Of a DNA stretch of 64,000 nucleotides, positions 35,634 to 44,911 are shown in pieces; position 1 is the first letter of the stretch, and each line of letters begins with the position of its first letter. The notes beneath the pieces are model-generated. The model saw only the letters and a list, made by a program, of their open reading frames with translations, was not told the DNA's origin and ran no database searches. Origin of the DNA: Niallia circulans NBRC 13626 (GTDB taxonomy: Bacteria; Bacillota; Bacilli; Bacillales; Cytobacillaceae); the NCBI RefSeq assembly GCF_001591585.1, contig NZ_BCVE01000015.1:41528-105527 (forward strand). Direction: 5' to 3'. The translations under genes were made by a program, and so were the position numbers.

Positions 35634-36107
35634 TTAGATAAATAAATTCACATGGCCATCCTCTGCTTCAGCCAAATAGGCAGCAACACTAGCATAATCA
35701 ATCCCTTTTAACAGCTCTTCTTCTTTTAATCCAAGTAAATCCATTGTCATCGTACATGCGACAAGATTTACCTTCTGTTCCTGCGCCATTGCTATTAATT
35801 GGGGAAGTGTCATTGCCTGATGCTGTTTGATAACATGTTTAATCATCTTAGGACCAAATCCTAAAAAGTTCATTTTGGATAAACCCATTCTATCTGCTCC
35901 CTTCGGCATCATTTTTCCAAAGAGCTTTTCTAACAATCCCTTATTTACTTTTATATTCTCTTTTTTTCTTAAAGCATTTAATCCCCAAAAAGTATGAAAG
36001 ATAGTGACTTCATGATCATAAGCAGCTGCACCATTAGCAATTATATAGGCAGCCATCGCTTTATCATATTCACCACTGAATAACACAATCGTCGTTTTCG
36101 TTGTCAT
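35634..36107 (-). CDS. DsrE/DsrF-like sulfur carrier (DsrE2 type)
   Basis: 157 residues. The N-terminal strand-loop TIVLFSGEYDKAMAAYIIANGAAAYDHEVTIFHTFWG (residues about 6-42) and the cysteine in VNLVACTMTMDLLGL (about C117) are landmarks of the DsrE2 branch, peripheral sulfurtransferases that carry persulfide on that cysteine. A CstR-type operator lies 26-41 bases upstream. It is transcribed with the rhodanese gene. Confidence 0.85.
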   Translation of the reverse strand: MTTKTTIVLFSGEYDKAMAAYIIANGAAAYDHEVTIFHTFWGLNALRKKENIKVNKGLLEKLFGKMMPKGADRMGLSKMNFLGFGPKMIKHVIKQHQAMTLPQLIAMAQEQKVNLVACTMTMDLLGLKEEELLKGIDYASVAAYLAEAEDGHVNLFI

Positions 36108-36132
36108 TTTATCTCCCTCTCCTAATTACCTT

Positions 36133-36148
36133 TACCCCTATAGGTATA
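36133..36148. promoter_or_regulatory. CstR-type operator upstream of dsrE-like gene
   Basis: TTACCCCTATAGGTAT, an ATACC(C)...GGGTAT-type near-palindrome like those 5' of the CoA-disulfide reductase gene. Its place just upstream of the DsrE/rhodanese pair suggests separate persulfide-controlled transcription of this pair. Confidence 0.6.
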
Positions 36149-36165
36149 TAATCATCTAAAATTAT

Positions 36166-36188
36166 AAGCTCTATAGGTTCTAGAGCTT
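36166..36188. terminator. Hairpin after cstR
   Basis: AAGCTCTA/TAGAGCTT with a 7-base loop, 15 bases past the cstR stop codon. The T-run is better on the plus strand, so its terminator role for cstR is tentative. Confidence 0.4.
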
Positions 36189-36202
36189 TTTATCTTTGTT
36201 CA

Positions 36203-36463
36203 TTATCTGCTTTTGACTAACAGATTTACTGCTTCCTTAATTACATCATCCATTCTTTCTCCGTTTTCCTGGGCTTCTACCACACAGTCAACTAAGTTAG
36301 TGCTCACAATAACACCCATTGTTCGGTCTACTGCTGAACGAACAGCTGATAACTGTGTAATCACTTCCTTACAATCTTTATTCTCCTCCATCATTTTCAG
36401 AATTCCTCTTAATTGTCCTTCCATCCGCTTAACTCTATTTTTTAATTGATCATTATATTCCAA
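36203..36463 (-). CDS. cstR: Persulfide-sensing repressor CstR (CsoR family)
   Basis: 86 residues from a TTG start with AAGGGGT 7 bases upstream; this start gives the family's normal length. Helix 1 KNRVKRMEGQLRGI is the DNA-contact signature of CsoR proteins. Cysteines fall at C31 and C60, the exact pair of Staphylococcus aureus CstR. The residue four before the second cysteine is Asn (N56) where copper-sensing CsoR has His, so a copper site is absent. Persulfide or polysulfide would cross-link the two cysteines and release operators, which are visible near the flanking sulfur genes. Confidence 0.87.
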   Translation of the reverse strand: MEYNDQLKNRVKRMEGQLRGILKMMEENKDCKEVITQLSAVRSAVDRTMGVIVSTNLVDCVVEAQENGERMDDVIKEAVNLLVKSR

Positions 36464-36608
36464 AGAAAATACCCCTTCCATTTGCCATATTTTCAGTTAG
36501 TCACTATTATCCTACATTATACATGATTTATTGATCATTATTATAGCCTGTCAAACTAGCTGAAGCGAATATATAGCATGCCTAACTAAAGAGCATTCTT
36601 TTTTTCTT

Positions 36609-38549
36609 TTATTTTTTCTTAATCCAAAATTTAATGGTAGAGCCTACTTGTTCCGTTTTTAAAATTTGATGTCCTACTTTTTTTGTCCATGCTGGCAAAT
36701 CACTTAATACCCCTCTATCTGTCGCTTGCAACTCTAACACTTGCTTGCTCTCTAATTGATCCATCCCTTGTTTTAATTTCACAATTGGCATTGGACAAGT
36801 TAATCCGGAAACATCCAGTACTGTATCAATTTGAAAGCTTTCGTCTTCTCTTATTTCTTCATTTGTTTGGCTGCTTCCTTCCGTTCTTTCTGCCATTTCT
36901 GTATCCGCAAAAGCTGAAGAATAGGTTTTCCATCCACCATCAACGTTTTTTACATTAAAACCGTTATTTTTTAATATTCTACTAGCTAAATATCCTCTTA
37001 AACCAACTTGACAGCTCACATAAATCGGTTGATTTTTTGGTAATTCAGCCATTCTCTCTCTTATTTCACCTAACGACATATTAAGTGACCCTTCTATATA
37101 TCCAAACTCTCGCTCAACACTTTCTCTTACATCCAGTAAATAGCCACCGTTTTGCACTATCTGATCTACCTCATGCCATTGGATTTGCTCTAATTCTCCT
37201 TCTACAATATTTACTGCCACATATCCTGCCATATTTACAGGATCCTTGGCAGATGAATATGGCGGTGCATACGATAGTTCTAAATTAGTTAGATCTTCTA
37301 CGGTTAGATTACCTTTAATTGCAGTTGCAATGACATCAATTCGTTTATCGACACCTCCCCTTCCAATTGCTTGTGCCCCATATATTTGTCCTGATTCTTT
37401 ATCAAATATCAATTTGAAAGCAATAGAAGAACTTTCAGGATAGTAACCAGCATGTGAATTTGGGTGAATATGAACCACCTCATAAGGAATCCCCCATTTT
37501 TGGAGTGTTTTTTCATTATTTCCAGTAGTAGCTACTGTTAAGTCAAACACTTTAACAATTGAAGTACCTAATGTTCCTTCGTACTTCTCTTTTTTTCCCA
37601 TCATATTATTAGCAGCAATTCTACCTTGGCGATTTGCTGGCCCTGCAAGTGGTATCATTGTTTTCTTTCTATTGATATAGTCACGAACTTCAATAGCATC
37701 CCCAACAGCATAAATATCTTGATTAGAAGTTTGTAACAAGTGATTTACAACAATACCACCTTGTTCTCCAATTTCTAGTCCCGCTTGTTTGGCTAACTCA
37801 TTTTCTGGCCTTACTCCAATAGATAGAATGGTCATATCTGTTTGAACTTCCGTCCCATCTTCCAGTACTATGATATCTCCATTGCCTTTAAATTCTTTTA
37901 CTCCATTTCCTAAAATAAGCGTTATTCCATTTTGCTTAAGATGTGTTTGAACAGGACCTGCCATTTCCACATCCAGTGGACCTAAAACTTGATGCCCCTT
38001 CTCCACAATCATTACCTTTATTCCACGGGCAGCTAGGTTTTCTGCCATTTCTACACCAATAAATCCGCCACCTATAATTACAGAACTTTCTGGTGCGTTT
38101 TGATCAACAAAGGCTTTTATGCGATCTGTATCTGGTATATTTCTTAGTGTAAATAGTGATTGATGGTTTTCTATACCTAATATAGGGGGAATAATTGGTC
38201 TTGCTCCTGGTGAAAGCAACAGCTTATCATAAGTTTCTTCGTATATCTCTTCTGTTTGTAAATTTTTAATCGTGACTTTTTTATTATTCGAATCAATCGA
38301 TATTGCTTCACTCTGTACTCTAATATCCAATAAAAACTTTTTTGACATTCCTTCCACTGTCTGTACAAGCAACTTACTTCTGTCTTTAATCGTTTCTCCA
38401 ATATAATAAGGCAGCCCACAATTAGCAAAAGAAATGTGCTCTCCTTTTTCAATCAAGATAATTTCTACTTCTTCACTTATCCTTCTTAATCGTGCAGCAG
38501 CTGTTGCTCCACCTGCCACACCACCAATAATAATTACTTTCTTACTCAT
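36609..38549 (-). CDS. cdr: CoA-disulfide reductase / rhodanese / TusA fusion
   Basis: 646 residues, three domains. Residues 1 to about 450: flavin pyridine-nucleotide-disulfide oxidoreductase with FAD motif GGVAGGATAAAR, redox cysteine C44 in SFANCGLPYY, NAD(P)H-binding IGGGFIGVEMAENL and the FAD-binding IYAVGDA. Residues about 455-550: rhodanese with CQVGLRGY loop. Residues about 570-646: TusA/SirA-like domain with GLTCPMPIVKLKQ cysteine. The fusion would reduce CoA persulfide or polysulfide and hand sulfur between domains inside one chain. Two CstR-type operators lie directly upstream. Confidence 0.9.
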   Translation of the reverse strand: MSKKVIIIGGVAGGATAAARLRRISEEVEIILIEKGEHISFANCGLPYYIGETIKDRSKLLVQTVEGMSKKFLLDIRVQSEAISIDSNNKKVTIKNLQTEEIYEETYDKLLLSPGARPIIPPILGIENHQSLFTLRNIPDTDRIKAFVDQNAPESSVIIGGGFIGVEMAENLAARGIKVMIVEKGHQVLGPLDVEMAGPVQTHLKQNGITLILGNGVKEFKGNGDIIVLEDGTEVQTDMTILSIGVRPENELAKQAGLEIGEQGGIVVNHLLQTSNQDIYAVGDAIEVRDYINRKKTMIPLAGPANRQGRIAANNMMGKKEKYEGTLGTSIVKVFDLTVATTGNNEKTLQKWGIPYEVVHIHPNSHAGYYPESSSIAFKLIFDKESGQIYGAQAIGRGGVDKRIDVIATAIKGNLTVEDLTNLELSYAPPYSSAKDPVNMAGYVAVNIVEGELEQIQWHEVDQIVQNGGYLLDVRESVEREFGYIEGSLNMSLGEIRERMAELPKNQPIYVSCQVGLRGYLASRILKNNGFNVKNVDGGWKTYSSAFADTEMAERTEGSSQTNEEIREDESFQIDTVLDVSGLTCPMPIVKLKQGMDQLESKQVLELQATDRGVLSDLPAWTKKVGHQILKTEQVGSTIKFWIKKK

Positions 38550-38565
38550 AAAAAGCTCCTCCTTT

Positions 38566-38614
38566 ATACCATACGGGGTATTATTTTCGATAAAAAATAT
38601 ACCCCGTGGGGTTT
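38566..38614. promoter_or_regulatory. Tandem CstR-type operators upstream of cdr
   Basis: Site 1 at 38566-38581 is ATACCATACGGGGTAT; site 2 at 38599-38614 is ATACCCCGTGGGGTTT. Centres are 33 bp apart (about three helical turns). Both match the ATACC-N-GGGTAT style of CstR/CsoR operators and lie 17-65 bases before the start codon, overlapping where the promoter must be. Confidence 0.75.
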
Positions 38615-38793
38615 ATATGAATATTATAGAGAGCAAACAAAAATAAGTAAAGAAAAAAATGCTAGGTATTATAAAAGACTATTGTTTTTTCGTATAATAG
38701 TTCATTAGTAAATATAGCGGTCTAGCTATAACGCTTTACTGTAACAATACTTAAAATTCTTTTCTACGGAACCTTTCCTATGGAATAACGAAT

Positions 38794-38826
38794 AATGGCA
38801 TACCTAATTATTTCTGGTATGCCATT
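38794..38826 (-). terminator. Terminator after threonine aldolase gene
   Basis: AATGGCATACC/GGTATGCCATT, perfect 11-bp arms, 11-base loop; weak T-run. Confidence 0.65.
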
Positions 38827-38843
38827 GATAATTTTATCTATTC

Positions 38844-39860
38844 TTATTTTAAATCGTTAATAAATTGCTCCACTTCCTCTTCTCTTGTTGCCCAAGAGGT
38901 AACAAGCCGAATCGCAGAATGTTCCTTATCAATTTTTTCCCATATGTTGAATTGATAATTCTTCTGTAATTCTATAATCTTATCGTTCGAAACAATCGGA
39001 AAAACCTGATTAGTCGAAGATTGGGTTAAAAAACGATAACCTTTCTCGGCTAATGCTGTCGTTAGTCTTTCTGCCAGCTTATTAGCGTGTTCAGCCAATT
39101 CGAAGAAAAGAGTATCCTTAAATAACTCATAAAATTGGATTCCTAGCACTCTGCCTTTTGCCAGCATAGCCCCTTTTTGCTTCATATGATAACGGAAATC
39201 CTCCTTTAAGGAATCTTTCTTTATCACAAGCGCTTCCCCCATCAATGCTCCATTTTTGGTACCGCCAATATAAAAAGCATCCAGAAGTTGAGGTAAATCA
39301 CTTAACGTAAGATCATTGTCTTTGGCACAAAGTGCTGACCCTAAACGTGCTCCATCCATATAGAAAAGCAATTGATTCTTCTGACAAAACTCACTTAACT
39401 GTTTAAGCTCGCTTTTGGAATAAATCGTTCCAATTTCAGTTGAATTGGATATGTATACGAGTTTTGGCTTTACCATATGTTCATCTGTATGCTCATCAAG
39501 TACATGTTGAATTAGACTTGGTGTTAACTTGCCATTTTCCGTATCAACAGTAAGAACTTTATGACCAGTTGCTTCGATAGCTCCTGTTTCATGAACAAAA
39601 ATATGTCCAGACGCTGCGGCAATTGCTGCTTCATGTGGTCTTAAAAAGGCAGAGATGGCAATTAAATTAGTTTGCGTTCCGCCAACTAAAAGATGAACAT
39701 CTACCTCCTCACAATTCAGTTTTTCTTTCAATATTTCAACTGCTTTGTGTGTAAAGGAATCTTGCCCATATCCTATTTCTTGCTGCAGATTGGATTCTAG
39801 CAATGCTTGTAAAATTCGCGGATGTGCTCCTTCACTATAATCATTATTAAAACTATACAT
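38844..39860 (-). CDS. Low-specificity L-threonine aldolase family protein
   Basis: 338 residues from the ATG at 39860 (GGGAGG 8 bases away; the ATG at 39866 is too close to it). Fold-type I pyridoxal-phosphate enzyme: YSEGAHPRIL and IGYGQDSFTHKAVEIL start, GGTQTNLIAI PLP-phosphate contact, MDGARLGSAL aspartate, and Schiff-base lysine in YIGGTKNGALMGEALV (about residue 205). It would cleave L-threonine or L-allo-threonine to glycine and acetaldehyde. Single gene. Confidence 0.87.
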   Translation of the reverse strand: MYSFNNDYSEGAHPRILQALLESNLQQEIGYGQDSFTHKAVEILKEKLNCEEVDVHLLVGGTQTNLIAISAFLRPHEAAIAAASGHIFVHETGAIEATGHKVLTVDTENGKLTPSLIQHVLDEHTDEHMVKPKLVYISNSTEIGTIYSKSELKQLSEFCQKNQLLFYMDGARLGSALCAKDNDLTLSDLPQLLDAFYIGGTKNGALMGEALVIKKDSLKEDFRYHMKQKGAMLAKGRVLGIQFYELFKDTLFFELAEHANKLAERLTTALAEKGYRFLTQSSTNQVFPIVSNDKIIELQKNYQFNIWEKIDKEHSAIRLVTSWATREEEVEQFINDLK

Positions 39861-40091
39861 GGACATAGCCTCCCTTTTTTAAAAATATTTTCTCACAAAA
39901 AGATTCGTCTTGTCACTAAATGTTTTGGCAATTGTCCTCTCTATCGCAGTTGTCGAATAACTATACGAGGAAATCATAGTTGAAAATGGTTTGGCAAGCC
40001 TTCAATGAGAGCTAGGCGGAATATTCAAGAGGAAACGTCAATAGCCAGAAGGGGGTTACAAATGAAACCATTAATCTCATCACCATAAATA

Positions 40092-40127
40092 AAGGGATTA
40101 TCACTCAATTTTAAGTAGTAATCCCTT
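40092..40127 (-). terminator. Terminator of LysM-CAP gene
   Basis: AAGGGATTA/TAATCCCTT with an 18-base loop, followed on the minus strand by TATTTATGG. Confidence 0.6.
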
Positions 40128-40136
40128 ACTAGAATA

Positions 40137-40735
40137 TTATTTTGATATAAACATTTGCGTCCAATAGTTACCATTTTGGTAATATCCTACACCGATTTGT
40201 GTAAAGTTTTTACTTAGTATATTGGCTCTATGACCGCTAGAATTCATCCACGCTTGAACTACTGCTTGTGCGCTTGTTTGGCCTTGGGCAATATTTTCCC
40301 CGGCTGCTTTATAACCAATTCCGTAGGCTTTCATCATATCAAATGGCGATCCGTATGTTGGACTTGTAGGACTAAAGTATTTTTTTGAGCCATATCCATC
40401 GATTTATCTCTAGCAACTCTTGATAATTCCCAGTTTTCCGTTATAGCAGGAAGTCCCTTTTTTTGACGTTCTATATTGCAAAGTCGGATTACTTCCCGAT
40501 CTACAGTTTTAATGGAATCAATATTGAGGATAGTCAATTTTTGATTTGGATAAATTAAACTAGGATTTGAAATCTGTGTGTTCGCAGCAATAATCTCTTT
40601 TAAGCCAATTTGATATTTCATCGCAATTTTCCACATTGAATCTCCATTTTTAACGGTATATGTATCAGCAAATACCATCGTAGGGAGTGCTATTAAACAT
40701 AAAAACAAACTAACCATTGCTATTATTTTCTTCAT
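40137..40735 (-). pseudogene. Secreted LysM-CAP domain protein, frameshifted
   Basis: From the ATG at 40735 (AGGAGTGG site): signal peptide (MKKIIAMVSLFLCLIALPTMVFA), a LysM domain (YTVKNGDSMWKIAMKYQIG... to NQKLTI), then the start of a CAP/SCP domain like YkwD (EVIRLCNIERQKKGLPAITENWELSRVARDKSMDMAQKN). In a run of seven A on the minus strand (40380-40386) the frame breaks; one missing base there would restore KNYFSPTSPTYGSPFDMMKAYGIGYKAAGENIAQG (as shorter segments) and the rest, which continues in the next frame to the true end TQMFISK. Both halves are well preserved, so this is a recent frameshift, a phase-variable tract or a sequencing error. Confidence 0.8.
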
Positions 40736-40830
40736 TTTACCACTCCTTCTGAATAATAAGGTGCACACAAAATTTCGTTTTATCCTTCGTCCATTATTTT
40801 TTGCTTTCTTTCCCTTTTTTAAATACAAAA

Positions 40831-40862
40831 AGCAGAAGTTAGCTATACTCCTAACTTCTGCT
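40831..40862 (-). terminator. Terminator of pullulanase gene
   Basis: 12-bp arms AGCAGAAGTTAG/CTAACTTCTGCT, 8-base loop, minus-strand tail TTTTTGTATTT. Confidence 0.88.
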
Positions 40863-40872
40863 ATCTATTTAT

Positions 40873-43800
40873 TTATTCTGCATCTGCTTTTTTTCTGCGA
40901 ATGATGATAGAAAGACAAACACCTGCTGCTAAAATAACTATCCCAATCAGTAGATATGTGCCATTATTAGTTGCTGTATTTGGCAAGGAATTTTTTGATT
41001 TTCCGTTATTGTCAGCCTTCTCACCGTTATCACCCATGTCTCCCTTATTATCATTGGGATTCTTATCTGCATTAACTGGGTCTTCTTTATCTGGTTTTTC
41101 TGGAGCTTTAGGATCTGTTGAATCCACTGGATTTTCTGGATCATTTGGCTCTTTGGCGCCATCATCCTGATTTCCGCCTGTCTCTTTTTCATTTTTTATG
41201 ACAATAGTAGTAAGTGGCTCAAGTGTTATTTTTTCTGCTGTTAAAGTGAAACCACTTTTCTCTTCAACAGAATCTTTACCTGCTTCATCATTATCCACTA
41301 CTACTTTAAATTCGGTTAAATCTTCACTTAATGTCAGCTCCCTAGCTTTTGTATCACCATTTATAAATACATAATAGCTGCCTGTATCGTCTGTTGACTC
41401 ATTTTTATAGGCAATAACAACATCCTCTTCCTGAATCTCTTGTGCAGCAATCATGGTTACATTAGAATCGACTAAACTCTTTTCTCCTAGTCGAAAAGCA
41501 TTGCTTGATTTTCTTAATTCAATTAATCCTTTTGTATATTCCACCGTTTCATTATTTACTGGATATACTTCCTTATTGGTGGCTTTGGACCAATCAAACA
41601 TATTAATGGCATCAGATGAATCATAGGAATCATGAACAAAGTAACCAAACACATTGCCATTTTCATCTGTAAAAGCATCATATTTTTGTTCTGGAATTCC
41701 CTCTCCTAGCCATTGCTTGGTTCTTCCATATTCTTGTCCTGCATGTAAAAATGCCGTGCCTTGTGAAGTCAGAATCAATGAGTTTCCAAGGCGAATACGT
41801 TTATGAATTTCTAGATCATTTTCTGGAATGGCTGGATCTTTTTTCAAAGCTTTCGCAATAATATCGTAGAGCGGCAGATTATCATGTGCTTCAATATATT
41901 GCACCATGTCTCCTGGATTATCTGCTGGCGTATTGGATGGCTGTGCTTTTATATTGTTAAATATCGTCTGAATATTACGAGCTCCGCCAGTGATAAAGCG
42001 CGGCTCTCCTTCTGAACCATAACCCGATTTTACCTCATTTCTTATTTCATCAGAGAAAACACCGACATCATCGGTTTTATCCATCCAGTCTTGGTCTGCA
42101 CCTTTTCCTGCCAAAGATGGGTCTGCTAAATGCCCCGAGAACGTCCTCCACCCTTCTCCAATAAATAATGCATTTGGATTGATGGCTGCCGCTTCATCAT
42201 AAGCTTTTTGAACAGCTTCATAGGTTGCATCCCCCATCATATCCCATCTCATGCCATCGATTTTAAATTCACGAAACCAATATTTCACTGAATCTATCAT
42301 TAGCTTTTCCGCCATTTTATGATTTGTAGCTAAGTTATTTCCAAATCCCCCCACAAATTTACCATTACTGTCTTGGAAAAAATAATAATCTGGAACAATA
42401 TCATTTAATAGACTAGCATTGGACATATGTGTATATACAACATCTAGAACCACTCCCATGCCAGCAGCATGAATCGCATTAATTAGCTCCTTTAATTCTT
42501 TAATGCGCAGCTCTGGATCTTTTGGATTTTCCGAATAGGCACCATCTGGTGAGAAATAGTTATGAGGATCATACCCCCAATTATATTCATTTCCTGCTGC
42601 CGAATACTCTAATTCCCTTTCTCCCATTCTCGTTTCATCTCCCCAATACCAAGCATTAACTGGCAGGAGTTGGACATGTGTAACACCCAAGGATTTTATA
42701 TAATCCAGTTTATCAATAAATGCTTTATAAGTTCCAAAGCGACCATTTAAATCTGTCTGAATGGTTGGATCAGAAGTAAAGTCACGAATATGAGCTTCCC
42801 ATATAATTGCATCCTCTCGTTTTTCATAGCCATCAATCTTCACACTAGTTAAGTTAGCGGGATTGGTTTGACTTAAATCAACAATGGCTGCTTTTCCTAC
42901 TGTATCGCCATCACTGCCAACCTGTCCCTTTGTGTTAACAGTAAAAGCTGCCATCGATTTAGCATAAGGATCTAAAACTTTAGATACTTTTCCATCATTG
43001 GTTACTTCATATTGATAATAATATCCTCTTGTATCTTTGATGCCGAGATCATCTGCTTTCGCTTCGACACTCCATACCCCTTGATCCCCTTGTACTAAAT
43101 CTAAACTGCCAATTTTCCTTGCTGCATCATTTTTATCATAAAAAACGGCGGTTACCTTTGATGCTTTCGGTGCCCATAATTTTAATGTTGCATCCTTATT
43201 ATGATATGTGGCCCCTAAATCATTGCCCTCATAAAAGTAATTTTCATCTAACATTTTCCATCCAGATTTGGCTGTAACAGATCTTCCTTGATAAGAGATT
43301 GTAAAAGGCCCCTTTTCCGCATCATAAACACCTGTTATTTCCACTGTGGTTTCATTAATAATTTTCACTGCACTAAAATCTATTACTTCTTGGTCCTTAT
43401 CCACAATAGATAATGCTTGCGCTATATCCTCTTTCACAAGTCCTTTTGTACTGGAAAAAGTTAATTGGATGGTTGTGTCAGACAATAGTTCTCCTGAAAC
43501 TAAATCAGTTGGTGATTCCCAGTATGGTGAAATATAAACTTGATCATCTTCATTTTTAATCCATAAATGATTATACTCTTCCAATAAAGCGAACCCTTTG
43601 TCACCACCAATCTTTTCACCATTTTCACGGTTTACAATAAGAAAGCCAATTTTTTTAGCATTCTCTTTCACTTTTATATCAACATAAGCACCATAGCGAT
43701 CATTTTTTTCTAATGCTACAGCATCAGTCGGCCAATTAACAGTAGGTGATTCTACATCTTCCCATAACCACAACCCTAACTTATCATAGTTTTGGTCATC

Positions 43801-44286
43801 TCTTTGATAATGAATTCTAACAGTATTTTCAGCCAGTTCTACTGGCTCAAATAGATGAACACTATCTGAACCTTCTTTAATCCATACTTCATTTAATGAT
43901 GGATTGTTTATCGTAACGGACTTATCTCCGCTCTCTTTCTCTCCATTCGTTCTGTTTACAACAAGAAAGCTAACCTTTCTAGCATCTGCTTTCAAAGGAA
44001 TATCAATATATGTACCATACTCATCTTGCTTCTTTTCTTCAAACGCTGCAGCACCTTGTGGCCAATTAGCAGTAGGTGATTCTACATCGTCCCACAGCCA
44101 TAACCCTAGATCCTGATACTTATTTCCCTCATTTTGATAATGAATTCTTAATGTGTTTTCAGGTATATCTTTTCCATCTGTGTTCTCTGCTTTTACGTTC
44201 ATTTGATTGAACGAGAAGCCTCGTGTCGTGAACACAAGAACAAATATCGTTAGTATAATGAGTGATTTCCTTAACCAGTGATTCAT
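40873..44286 (-). CDS. pulA: Cell-wall-anchored type I pullulanase
   Basis: 1137 residues from the ATG at 44286 (ACAGGAGG site). Signal peptide; two tandem CBM41 (PUD) starch-binding domains, each with the LGLWLW-D/E-DVESPT...NWP motif; a CBM48-like domain; GH13_14 catalytic domain with type I signature YNWGYDPHNYF, DVVYTH, GMRWDMMGD (nucleophile Asp), FIGEGW (acid/base Glu) and EAHDN; then an Asp/Pro/Lys-rich wall spacer, sorting signal LPNTA, membrane helix and RRKKADAE tail. Sortase would link it to peptidoglycan, where it debranches alpha-1,6 links of pullulan, starch or glycogen. The upstream paired repeat suggests sugar-controlled expression. Confidence 0.93.
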   Translation of the reverse strand: MNHWLRKSLIILTIFVLVFTTRGFSFNQMNVKAENTDGKDIPENTLRIHYQNEGNKYQDLGLWLWDDVESPTANWPQGAAAFEEKKQDEYGTYIDIPLKADARKVSFLVVNRTNGEKESGDKSVTINNPSLNEVWIKEGSDSVHLFEPVELAENTVRIHYQRDDQNYDKLGLWLWEDVESPTVNWPTDAVALEKNDRYGAYVDIKVKENAKKIGFLIVNRENGEKIGGDKGFALLEEYNHLWIKNEDDQVYISPYWESPTDLVSGELLSDTTIQLTFSSTKGLVKEDIAQALSIVDKDQEVIDFSAVKIINETTVEITGVYDAEKGPFTISYQGRSVTAKSGWKMLDENYFYEGNDLGATYHNKDATLKLWAPKASKVTAVFYDKNDAARKIGSLDLVQGDQGVWSVEAKADDLGIKDTRGYYYQYEVTNDGKVSKVLDPYAKSMAAFTVNTKGQVGSDGDTVGKAAIVDLSQTNPANLTSVKIDGYEKREDAIIWEAHIRDFTSDPTIQTDLNGRFGTYKAFIDKLDYIKSLGVTHVQLLPVNAWYWGDETRMGERELEYSAAGNEYNWGYDPHNYFSPDGAYSENPKDPELRIKELKELINAIHAAGMGVVLDVVYTHMSNASLLNDIVPDYYFFQDSNGKFVGGFGNNLATNHKMAEKLMIDSVKYWFREFKIDGMRWDMMGDATYEAVQKAYDEAAAINPNALFIGEGWRTFSGHLADPSLAGKGADQDWMDKTDDVGVFSDEIRNEVKSGYGSEGEPRFITGGARNIQTIFNNIKAQPSNTPADNPGDMVQYIEAHDNLPLYDIIAKALKKDPAIPENDLEIHKRIRLGNSLILTSQGTAFLHAGQEYGRTKQWLGEGIPEQKYDAFTDENGNVFGYFVHDSYDSSDAINMFDWSKATNKEVYPVNNETVEYTKGLIELRKSSNAFRLGEKSLVDSNVTMIAAQEIQEEDVVIAYKNESTDDTGSYYVFINGDTKARELTLSEDLTEFKVVVDNDEAGKDSVEEKSGFTLTAEKITLEPLTTIVIKNEKETGGNQDDGAKEPNDPENPVDSTDPKAPEKPDKEDPVNADKNPNDNKGDMGDNGEKADNNGKSKNSLPNTATNNGTYLLIGIVILAAGVCLSIIIRRKKADAE

Positions 44287-44358
44287 TCCTGTTCCTCCTG
44301 TTCTAAATGTTTTAAGCAACTTGAGCCTTTTACTAAACCTAACTAGTTATAAAAAAAT

Positions 44359-44397
44359 AAGCGTTTACTTCTTCTAGTGATGCAAAAGTAAACGCTT
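44359..44397. promoter_or_regulatory. Paired cre/LacI-type repeats upstream of pullulanase
   Basis: AAGCGTTTACTT at 44359-44370 and AAGTAAACGCTT at 44386-44397 are perfect inverted 12-mers. The second lies in AGTAAACGCTTTCT, a 12/14 match to the CcpA box. They lie 73-111 bases upstream of the start codon. They could be two half-overlapping cre sites or an operator pair for a LacI-family maltose regulator. Confidence 0.6.
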
Positions 44398-44400
44398 TCT

Positions 44401-44598
44401 TTCTATGTGAGATTATAAATATACTAGATTATGAGTGTCAATATTTCTTTTGATTGTTCACGGTAACAGAATTCCAAACTAGATAGTTACAGGCATTCCG
44501 CCCTATAAAATAGACAAAAAAAGGGATTAGAAAGGTGGAGTAGAAAAAATCCATTAATAAAGCGTTTTAGTTTTCATCTTTATGAGGAGTGGATGCGT
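44401..44598. other. Intergenic region between pullulanase promoter and repeat array
   Basis: Nearly 200 AT-rich bases without an open frame that has a ribosome site. Nothing else recognised. Confidence 0.3.
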
Positions 44599-44755
44599 TT
44601 GGCTGATTTTTTTTATTTTGGCTGATTTCCTTGCTGCTTTGGCTGATTTTTTCTTATTTTGACTGATTTCCTTGCTGCTTTGGCTGATTTTTTCTTATTT
44701 TGGCTGATTTCCTCGCTGCTTTGGCTGATTTTTTCTTATTTTGGCTGATTCCTCC
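44599..44755. repeat. 41-bp tandem array, word TTTGGCTGATTT (array 1)
   Basis: GGCTGA (once GACTGA) at 44601, 44620, 44641, 44661, 44682, 44702, 44723 and 44743: steps of 19, 21, 20, 21, 20, 21, 20. The repeating unit is 41 bp with two words and two alternating spacers, one T-rich (TTTTTTCTTA) and one CCTTGCTGC. Non-coding. It is the reverse complement of the word in the large array at 54.7 kb, with the same period and same spacer alternation. Confidence 0.9.
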
Positions 44756-44911
44756 CCTTTTTACAGCTATCTATCAATCTAATTAATTAGTTTTCTCCAT
44801 TATAAGCAAAAAATAAAGATTCTTTTGTTGCTGTTTACCATATAAATAGGTAACTCGGCCAGTAATAAATACTGCCGGTTACCCAAACAAAGATCTACCA
44901 CATATTAATAT

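Noticed and set aside
40334..40828. Longer N-terminus for the LysM-CAP protein
   Set aside because: The extra 31 codons precede the ribosome site and the signal peptide; the ATG at 40735 is better.
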